The position numbers were made by a program, and so were the translations under genes. The notes under the pieces are model-generated. The model had not been told where the DNA came from and searched no databases. It saw only the letters and a program-made list of their open reading frames with translations. Of a stretch of 6,829 bases of DNA, positions 1-5,448 are shown piece by piece; the stretch's first letter is position 1, and every line of letters begins with the position of its first letter. The DNA lies in contig RKRZ01000202.1 in NCBI GenBank assembly GCA_007571105.1, positions 1 to 6,829 on the forward strand, given 5' to 3'. Origin of the DNA: Gammaproteobacteria bacterium. Lineage in GTDB: Bacteria > Pseudomonadota > Gammaproteobacteria > Poriferisulfidales > Poriferisulfidaceae.

Positions 1-837
1 ACTGTGCACACCTCGGATGGGAAGAGTTACCGGGGCCGCGTTCTGGTCGGCGCCGATGGCGCGAATGGAATCACGGCCAAAGTATCAGGCATCTCGAACC
101 GCGAAAATTATGAATATGCGGTGGCCCTGGAAGGGAACATCTCGCCCGATAAATACCCGGACAAGTGGAAGGACGCCTTGGCGGTGGACTTCGGTTGTGT
201 CAGCGGCGGATATGCGTGGCTGTTTCCAAAGGGTGACCATGTTAACATCGGCTTGGGAGGGCATTTCCATGTCGGCCCGACTTTGCGGGAAGCCATCAAG
301 GACCTGGTCCGGTTCTATGGTTTCGATCCTGCCGATCTCTGGGGGTTGCGCGGTTATCCCTTGCCGTTAATCAGGTTGGAGGACCGATACTTTACGCCCG
401 CGAAAGGAAATATCGTGCTGGTCGGGGATGCCGGCGGTTTCATGGACCCCTTGACGGCCGAAGGTATTTGGGCGGCTGTGCGTTCCGGACAAATTGCAGC
501 CGAGAAGATCCTTCAATATCTGAATCAGGAAATCACGAGTCTGGAGGAGAACTACTCAGAGGCACTCAATCAGACTGTGCTTCAGGAAGTGGCCGTCGCC
601 CGAAAATTCCGCCGTGTGTTTTATCCTGCACCCGGCGCCTACTTTGCGGCCGAAGTGGTTTTCCCGCACTTGTGGGACACCATGACCGGCATGTTCCGCG
701 GTGACTCCGACTACGTGGAACTGTTCCGTAAAATTCGCCCGGTCTGGCCAGCGGTAAAAATGGGAGCGGGGGTGATGAGTTTCTACAACTCGATCTTCCA
801 CCCGATGCCCGAAGATTCTCAGAAGGAAGCCGCCTGA
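1..837 (+). CDS. Geranylgeranyl reductase family FAD-dependent oxidoreductase (5' partial)
   Basis: This is the C-terminal part of a flavoprotein. The reading frame is open from base 1 and ends with TGA at 835-837, followed at once by an in-frame TAA. The N-terminal Rossmann segment with GxGxxG lies outside the window, so roughly 100 or more residues are missing; the GTG at position 4 is an internal codon, not a start. Family signs are the VGADGANG 'DG' motif (about nt 46-69), the GYAWLFPKGDHVNIGLG segment (about nt 208-261) and the NIVLVGDAGGFMDPLTAEGI 'GD' motif (nt 409-468), which binds the FAD ribityl/pyrophosphate part. This arrangement is typical of geranylgeranyl reductases and related group A flavoprotein oxidoreductases. 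Known members reduce isoprenoid chains of chlorophyll, quinone or archaeal lipids, but many bacterial members are uncharacterised, so the substrate here is unknown. A hydroxylase of the same fold is an alternative. The next gene converges on it from the other strand. Confidence 0.85.
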   Translation, partial: TVHTSDGKSYRGRVLVGADGANGITAKVSGISNRENYEYAVALEGNISPDKYPDKWKDALAVDFGCVSGGYAWLFPKGDHVNIGLGGHFHVGPTLREAIKDLVRFYGFDPADLWGLRGYPLPLIRLEDRYFTPAKGNIVLVGDAGGFMDPLTAEGIWAAVRSGQIAAEKILQYLNQEITSLEENYSEALNQTVLQEVAVARKFRRVFYPAPGAYFAAEVVFPHLWDTMTGMFRGDSDYVELFRKIRPVWPAVKMGAGVMSFYNSIFHPMPEDSQKEAA

Positions 838-884
838 TAACCCCTTGATCGGGCCGATCGGCTCATCATCGTAATTTTTACATC

Positions 885-904
885 CGCGCCAGCCAACGGC
901 CGCG
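885..904. terminator. GC-rich stem-loop between convergent genes, possible terminator
   Basis: The only notable structure in the gap between the two convergent flavoprotein genes is a stem formed by CGCGCC (885-890) and GGCCGCG (898-904), with one bulged C at 900 and a 7-base loop. It starts 8 bases after the minus-strand stop at 912. No T-run follows it on either strand: the T5 run at 875-879 precedes the stem on the plus strand and reads as A5 after it on the minus strand. It is therefore not a classical intrinsic terminator. A second short palindrome, GCCGATCGGC, lies at 853-862. Termination here is inferred mainly from the convergent layout. Confidence 0.25.
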
Positions 905-911
905 CTGAAGT

Positions 912-2255
912 TTACGCGCGTGCCAGTGCCTCTTCGACCATCTCGGCTGCCCGCATCCCGCTGGTCACGGCGCCGTTGCTGCTTGGAATGTGCAAATAAT
1001 CCCCAGCGAAAAAGAGCCCGCGTGCTTCCGGGTGATCGGAAAGGCGCAAAGGCGCAACCGCCCGGAACATTCCCGAAGGACCGTGGCACATGGCTTCCTT
1101 ATGCCGGATTACGTGACAGAACGAAGGATTCTCCACTTTGGGCAGATCGAATCGCTCGATTTGTTCAATCGCGACTTGTTCGATTTCCTCATCGCTCATT
1201 TCCATCAACTTCTCGCCCCCGGTACGTAGCGGCGCCAACTTGATGTGAAGGCACACGCTTTCAGGAGGCCCAGACCCGGGAGATTTGACGCACTGGTCGC
1301 CATACGAGACCAGTGGCGAATCGTTCCCCGGAGCCGAGGCATAGCCATACAACTTATCCCGAAGCAATTTCCCTTTGCTTCCCCATATCACATCGACACC
1401 CGGCGCATATCCGACAGCCGACAGTCTCTCCTGCCAATCTTGCGGCAGGTCTGGCGTGATCTTGCGGGCGATGCTGGCCGTTGTCGCACAAATCACCACA
1501 TCCGCCTCAATAAAACCTTGGTTCGTCTGCACCCCGGTGACTTTGCCATCGGCAATAACAATTTTTTCGGCGGCCGTATTGAGTCGGACGTTGTCCTTGA
1601 TCGCTTCGTAGAGCGCATCCATGAATGCCCCGAATCCTCCCGTGAAGGCTCTCATGAAACTGCCGAGCTTGAATCCGTGGGAGCCAAAGAAAAAACTCCA
1701 CAAGACATTCAATCCCATCGCCACACCAATTCGGTTCGCACTGATCAGGCAGATGCCGCAGACCGTCGGCTCGATGATGTTTTTAAGTACGGCCTCTCCC
1801 CCTTCTCTCACGACGACATCGTGAAGACTGGTGTCAGGGTCATCGATTTGCTCAAGTTTCGTGGGGTCGCCAAACGTCAAAGAATCCCGATTCTTTCGGC
1901 AATAGCGCAACAGTTTCACAAACTGATACAGCGTCTTCAGTGAATTGGCAAGAAAGACTTCCCGACGAGATTTGCGGCCATACACCTTGGAATTGCGGTC
2001 GATGATCCCGGTGTCATCCAGAAATGGAATGATCTCGACATTCAGTTCTTCGGCGAGCTGGCCGACTTGTTCGAAAGCGCCCGTCATAAACTCGGCTCCC
2101 ACTTCGATACTGAAGCCTCCGACCTTGTCGCCGCGTGCGCGTCCGCCGGCCACAGAGTCGGTTTCCAAGACGATGGCTTCGATGCCTTTCTTTTTCAGGG
2201 CATAGGCCGCGCTCATTCCAGCAGGCCCGCCTCCAACAATCACTACGGATGGCAC
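912..2255 (-). CDS. FAD-dependent oxidoreductase, amine oxidase / phytoene desaturase / protoporphyrinogen oxidase superfamily
   Basis: A 447-residue flavoprotein. The N-terminal dinucleotide-binding fold has VVIVGGGPAG at residues 4-13, an acidic Glu at 31 that would bind the adenosine ribose, and the GGRARG motif (37-42) typical of the amine oxidase/phytoene desaturase superfamily. A second FAD-contact strand is VTGVQTNQGFIEADVVICAT (239-258), and the C-terminal FAD motif is GLFFAGDYL followed by SSNGAVTSG (413-433). The length fits soluble protoporphyrinogen-oxidase-like or carotenoid-desaturase-like enzymes, but no feature fixes the substrate. A CGIC pair (166-169) lies in the middle domain; its meaning is unclear. 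The start is GTG at 2255-2253. No in-frame ATG lies between it and the upstream in-frame TGA, and the GxGxxG motif begins 8 residues in, as expected. No strong Shine-Dalgarno sequence is visible. The gene lies 86 bases downstream of the RND exporter gene on the same strand, so it may be co-transcribed and may also use its own promoter in that spacer. Confidence 0.88.
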   Translation of the reverse strand: MPSVVIVGGGPAGMSAAYALKKKGIEAIVLETDSVAGGRARGDKVGGFSIEVGAEFMTGAFEQVGQLAEELNVEIIPFLDDTGIIDRNSKVYGRKSRREVFLANSLKTLYQFVKLLRYCRKNRDSLTFGDPTKLEQIDDPDTSLHDVVVREGGEAVLKNIIEPTVCGICLISANRIGVAMGLNVLWSFFFGSHGFKLGSFMRAFTGGFGAFMDALYEAIKDNVRLNTAAEKIVIADGKVTGVQTNQGFIEADVVICATTASIARKITPDLPQDWQERLSAVGYAPGVDVIWGSKGKLLRDKLYGYASAPGNDSPLVSYGDQCVKSPGSGPPESVCLHIKLAPLRTGGEKLMEMSDEEIEQVAIEQIERFDLPKVENPSFCHVIRHKEAMCHGPSGMFRAVAPLRLSDHPEARGLFFAGDYLHIPSSNGAVTSGMRAAEMVEEALARA

Positions 2256-2313
2256 GATGGTTTGCTCACTCGGGTTTGGTGCGACAAAAGGTGCGCCGAC
2301 TCGACGATTTCAT

Positions 2314-2319
2314 ATTATA
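2314..2319 (-). promoter_or_regulatory. Candidate -10 box for the FAD oxidoreductase gene
   Basis: Read on the minus strand, this is a perfect TATAAT hexamer in the spacer between the RND gene stop (2342) and the GTG start at 2255. It would give a leader of about 50 bases. No good -35 hexamer lies 16-18 bases upstream, and there is no TGn extension, so it is either an activator-dependent promoter or a chance match in an AT-rich stretch. Confidence 0.35.
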
Positions 2320-2341
2320 GGGTCAAAGGATGCATGGGGTT

Positions 2342-4729
2342 CTAGCCATGCTCGGCTGAAGATTCCTCGTCCTTGTCCGCCATCATCAGCAATGTCGGCA
2401 GGAACAAAAAGTCGGCAATCAGCGCTGTTGCGGCCATGATCGCCACCGCGTATCCCATCGTCCACGTAGTTTCAAAATCTGAAATGCCAAAGGTCAGAAA
2501 GCCTGCGACCAAAATGACCGTCGTGTTGAACAGGGCCTGGCCGGTCAATACGAACGTTCTCTTCACCGATTCCGAAGAATTCATCCCGAGCGCTCGTGAC
2601 TTCTTGTACTTGGACAGGAAGTGGACGGTATCATCGATCACCACGCCAAAGACAATAGCCGCCACAATGGACCCGCTCAGGCTGATGTAGCCTAGGAAAT
2701 AGCCCCAGATCCCGAATCCCATGATGATCGGCAGGCAATTGGGAATCAAGGCGATGACGCCGTATCGGACGCTGCGGAACATGACCAAAAGGATCACCGA
2801 GATGATGCCCAAGGCAATCCCGATGCCCATCAGCATGGCAATCGATACGGACTCCGCGATTTTTGCACTGGCAATCGTATGTCCGGCGCCGGCGGTTGCA
2901 ATTTCCGGCATGTTCTCCTGCAGCCAGGCCTGAGCGCGCAGATCAATTCCTACGATCTCCGTCGACGTGATGTCATCCAGGACCACGGACATACGGGTGG
3001 CGGATTTCTTCAGATTAATGCGGTCGTTCAGGTCTGCGCCGAAGGGGAGCGAAAACTCGTAGAGCAGCAGGTATTGACCCGCCAGTTCCGCTGTCTCCGG
3101 AAGCCGGTATTGATCCGGGTCATCCCCGTTCATGTTTCGGTTGAGGCGTTTGATGATGTCCGTATAGACGGTCACGTCTCGCACGCCCGGCTGGGCCCGG
3201 TACCAGTTGGCGAAACGTTCGACCCGATCCAGATAGACGACACTGCTGACGCCTCCGGTTTCTCCCGAGTCCAGGGAATAGTCGATGGAATTGATTCCGG
3301 AGAGATGCGTCGTGATGAATTCGGCGTCGACGCGAAATTCGTGTTCTTCATCAAAATACCGGATGAAAGAGTTGTCGATCCCGATTTGGGTAACGCCCAT
3401 AGTAAGGATGATTGCAGCGAGCAAAAATGAGGCGAACAACCGTTTGCGCTGTCGGACCACAAACGCGCCAAATTTCTGCCAGACATCTTCCCTTTCGGCG
3501 GTAACCGAGTCGGGGACCGGCAAAAAGGAGAGCAGAACCGGGAGCAGCGTTACGGAATAGATGAAGAGGCACAGAATTCCGATGGCGCTCAAGTTTCCAA
3601 GAGAAGCGAACGGCGAGCAACCCACCCAGCACAACTCAGCCGATTGAGCACCGGTGATCCACTGGGTCAATCCGGCCCAGGTATTGGCGTCCATGTTGAG
3701 GCTCAAAAATCCAATGCTGGTGGTCACCGCCGCGATGGTAATCGGGTGCATGTTGATTTGCATCGCTTCCGCGATGGCCTCATAGCGCGTTCGTCCCTCC
3801 CGCATCAAGCGGTAGACGCTGGTGACGATGTGGTTGGTGTAAGCGACGGCGATCGTCAAGATCATCAGCGGATGCGCGGAAGTGTTCGGCGTCAGTAGCA
3901 CATTTGCCCAGCCGGCAATGCCCAAATTGCTTGCCAGCGTACAGATGACCACGATGAAAATGGCGAGCATCCCGAAAAAGGAGCGCAACAGGACAATGGA
4001 CACAATCAGAATCACCAGAAGCGCAATCGGCGCCAGGGTGGTCAGTCCCTCCAGCGTCAATTCATGCGTTGCGGCGCCAAGAATCACGCTGCCTGTCAGA
4101 TAAAACTCAAGATCGGGATACGTATTCCGGGCTTCGGCAAGCAGATCCCTGAGGTAGTGCCAGACCTCGATCTTCACTTCATTCGCATTGGTGCCTTCCC
4201 CTTGGGGCAGAGCGAAACTGATCATAAATGCGGCGACATGCCCCTCACGAGAGACCAGCCGGCCGACCAGTTCGTCCGATTCCGTGGCGATGGCGCGGAT
4301 GCGCGCGATTTCATCCGGCTCCAACTCCATGGCATTCGTCACCAGGCGGTCCACCGTCAGGTCATCGCCATCGACGTCGGTGTGGTAGTAGCCGGTCAGC
4401 GAATCCACGCGAAGCGAATGCGGCGTATGCCAGAGTTGTTCTTCAATTTGTTCGAGAGCCGCGAGCCTGGTGCGGCTGAACATGTCCTCTCCGGCCTGCT
4501 TGGGAGATACCGCGATAATGGCCGTGTTGGAAGACGCATAGATGTCCTGCATCCGGTCCCAGGCGGCAAGGTCTTGATTGTCTTCACCGAACAAGGCGCG
4601 CTCGCCGTCGGTAGTAACCTTCAGATCGGGGCCTCCGGCAGCCGTCAGCAGCAGGAATAAAATCGAGACGGCAGCGACCAGCCAACGTCGCTCGAGGACT
4701 ATTTCACAGTAGCGCGTTGCTCGGGACAT
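2342..4729 (-). CDS. RND superfamily (MMPL/COG1033-type) exporter
   Basis: A 795-residue inner-membrane protein with the duplicated RND plan. A first helix (about 16-32) precedes a large periplasmic domain (about 33-230). A helix bundle follows (about 232-248, 252-274, 286-304, 330-345, 374-404), then a second lead helix (about 431-449), a second periplasmic domain (about 450-625) and a final bundle (about 627-652, 657-679, 684-704, 732-752, 757-784). The C-terminal half carries FGVVIDDTVHFLSKYKK (694-710), where Asp699/Asp700 match the acidic proton-relay position of the family. The equivalent N-terminal segment is LTIAVAYTNHIVTSVYR and lacks acidic residues. The length suits a stand-alone RND/MMPL-type exporter, not an AcrB-type drug pump of about 1,000 residues. 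Relatives move lipids, hopanoids or other hydrophobic molecules; the cargo here is unknown. Minus-strand AGGA at 4737-4734 lies 4 bases before the ATG and supports the start. An apparent extra stretch lies at about residues 347-371. The FAD oxidoreductase gene follows 86 bases downstream. Confidence 0.88.
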   Translation of the reverse strand: MSRATRYCEIVLERRWLVAAVSILFLLLTAAGGPDLKVTTDGERALFGEDNQDLAAWDRMQDIYASSNTAIIAVSPKQAGEDMFSRTRLAALEQIEEQLWHTPHSLRVDSLTGYYHTDVDGDDLTVDRLVTNAMELEPDEIARIRAIATESDELVGRLVSREGHVAAFMISFALPQGEGTNANEVKIEVWHYLRDLLAEARNTYPDLEFYLTGSVILGAATHELTLEGLTTLAPIALLVILIVSIVLLRSFFGMLAIFIVVICTLASNLGIAGWANVLLTPNTSAHPLMILTIAVAYTNHIVTSVYRLMREGRTRYEAIAEAMQINMHPITIAAVTTSIGFLSLNMDANTWAGLTQWITGAQSAELCWVGCSPFASLGNLSAIGILCLFIYSVTLLPVLLSFLPVPDSVTAEREDVWQKFGAFVVRQRKRLFASFLLAAIILTMGVTQIGIDNSFIRYFDEEHEFRVDAEFITTHLSGINSIDYSLDSGETGGVSSVVYLDRVERFANWYRAQPGVRDVTVYTDIIKRLNRNMNGDDPDQYRLPETAELAGQYLLLYEFSLPFGADLNDRINLKKSATRMSVVLDDITSTEIVGIDLRAQAWLQENMPEIATAGAGHTIASAKIAESVSIAMLMGIGIALGIISVILLVMFRSVRYGVIALIPNCLPIIMGFGIWGYFLGYISLSGSIVAAIVFGVVIDDTVHFLSKYKKSRALGMNSSESVKRTFVLTGQALFNTTVILVAGFLTFGISDFETTWTMGYAVAIMAATALIADFLFLPTLLMMADKDEESSAEHG
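3620..3694 (-). other. Apparent in-frame insertion in an RND loop, with nested stem-loop
   Basis: In relatives as I recall them, the segment TTSIGFLSLN is followed after a few residues by a PPF..LGN..AIG-type motif. Here about 24 residues separate FLSLN (341-345) from SPFASLGNLSAIG (372-384). The extra residues are rich in Trp, Gln and Cys and include WAGLTQWITG. On the plus strand the DNA contains CCGATTGA (3640-3647) pairing with TCAATCCGG (3667-3675, one bulged C). Inside it, CCGGTG (3651-3656) pairs with CACTGG (3660-3665) around a 3-base loop, with one G-T pair. Boundaries are approximate, since no alignment could be run. It could instead be a natural loop extension of this subfamily. 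Confidence 0.45.
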
Positions 4730-4806
4730 GCAGTCCTAGGCGCCCGGCGTTAGCGCGTGTGCCTGAGTCGTGTCTTGGCGAAACCGCAACTCACCAAACC
4801 GGTCTG

Positions 4807-4819
4807 GAATTTGAAATTC
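4807..4819. promoter_or_regulatory. Perfect palindrome, possible operator
   Basis: GAATTT and AAATTC flank a single central G, giving a 13-base inverted repeat in the divergent intergenic region. It lies downstream of the candidate minus-strand promoter for the RND gene, where a repressor could bind. No known regulator site is recognised, and AT-rich palindromes of this size can arise by chance. Confidence 0.25.
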
Positions 4820-4840
4820 TGCCATTCTTGGGTTGCGGAA

Positions 4841-4868
4841 TTGATTATCTCCTATGGGGAACTATGAT
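4841..4868 (+). promoter_or_regulatory. Candidate sigma-70 promoter for ndk-rlmN-hisS
   Basis: TTGATT (4841-4846) and TATGAT (4863-4868) are separated by 16 bases and match the -35 and -10 consensus at 4 of 6 and 5 of 6 positions. Transcription would begin near 4875, leaving a leader of about 140 bases before ndk. A second -10-like TAAAAT at 4942-4947 lies nearer the gene but has no convincing -35. Confidence 0.4.
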
Positions 4869-4873
4869 ACCAA
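4844..4873 (-). promoter_or_regulatory. Candidate sigma-70 promoter for the RND gene
   Basis: Read on the minus strand, TTGGTA (4873-4868) lies 18 bases before GATAAT (4849-4844). These match the -35 and -10 consensus at 4 of 6 and 5 of 6 positions. The transcript would begin near 4837 and have a leader of about 110 bases before the ATG at 4729. It overlaps the candidate plus-strand promoter almost completely. Confidence 0.4.
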
Positions 4874-4893
4874 GAAACGCACGCGCTTTTGAT

Positions 4894-4919
4894 TGATCCC
4901 GTTTAGCCCTCGGGAATCA
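4894..4919 (+). other. Stem-loop in the ndk leader
   Basis: TGATCCCG (4894-4901) can pair with CGGGAATCA (4911-4919), leaving one bulged A at 4915 and a 9-base loop. A smaller stem, CTTCT/AGAAG (4950-4954 with 4961-4965), follows. Neither is followed by a T-run, so they are not intrinsic terminators. If transcription starts near 4875, both would be in the mRNA leader. No known riboswitch or leader family is recognised. Confidence 0.3.
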
Positions 4920-5016
4920 GGCAAAACGACGGGGCGGTCAGTAAAATAACTTCTCTGGCAAGAAGCCCAAACCTCCCCATTCAATCAAGCCTGGCGGATA
5001 GCTGGCACGGAAGACT

Positions 5017-5448
5017 ATGGCAATCGAACAAACTCTCTCCATCATCAAGCCGGATGCCGTTGGTAACAACTATATTGGCGAGATCTATCAACGCTTTGAG
5101 GCGGCCGGATTGCGCATTGTTGCGGCGCGCATGATGCATCTGACACGGGAACAAGCTGGAGAGTTCTATGCGGTGCATCGGGACCGTCCGTTTTACGCGG
5201 ACTTGGTGGACTTTATGAGCTCGGGTCCGATCATGGTGCAGGTGCTGGAAGGAGAAGATGCAATCCAGCGCAATCGGGACGTAATGGGTGCGACCAATCC
5301 GGCGGAAGCAGCTCCCGGCACCATCCGCGCGGATTTTGCCACCGAAGTTGATGAAAATGCAGTTCACGGCTCGGACGGGCCGAACACGGCGCGCGAGGAG
5401 ATTGCGTTCTTTTTTGGGTCCGGAGAGCTCTGTCCGCGCACCCGATGA
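5017..5448 (+). CDS. ndk: Nucleoside diphosphate kinase
   Basis: A 143-residue cytosolic enzyme that moves the gamma-phosphate from ATP to other nucleoside diphosphates through a phospho-histidine, balancing NTP and dNTP pools. The length equals that of typical bacterial NDKs. Visible signatures are TLSIIKPDAV (6-15, active-site Lys11), Tyr51 in EFYAVH, MVQVLEGEDAI (73-83), MGATNPAEAAPGTIRADFA (90-108, Arg104), and NAVHGSD (114-120) with catalytic His117 encoded at 5365-5367. The C-terminus EIAFFFGSGELCPR is standard. The usual HGSDS.E segment is HGSDGPN here, losing the second Ser and a Glu, while His117, Ser119 and Glu128 remain, so activity is expected. The ATG at 5017 begins the conserved MAIEQTLSIIKPD. 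Its Shine-Dalgarno candidate GGAAG (5009-5013) is only 3 bases away, which may be weak. The stop overlaps the rlmN start (ATGA, 5445-5448), pointing to translational coupling. Confidence 0.97.
   Translation: MAIEQTLSIIKPDAVGNNYIGEIYQRFEAAGLRIVAARMMHLTREQAGEFYAVHRDRPFYADLVDFMSSGPIMVQVLEGEDAIQRNRDVMGATNPAEAAPGTIRADFATEVDENAVHGSDGPNTAREEIAFFFGSGELCPRTR

Noticed and set aside
847..879. Palindromes GATCG/CGATC and GCCGATCGGC followed by a T5 run, considered as a terminator for the first gene
   Set aside because: The stem is only 5 pairs and the T-run begins about 15 bases after it, so it does not fit an intrinsic terminator.
1245..1943. Open frame of 232 codons on the plus strand, antisense to the FAD oxidoreductase gene
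   Set aside because: The minus-strand frame has clear FAD-binding motifs over its whole length. The plus-strand product has no recognisable domain and no promoter or ribosome-binding site.
4064..4660. Open frame of 198 codons on the plus strand inside the RND gene
   Set aside because: It is antisense to the first periplasmic domain of the exporter and has no recognisable features.
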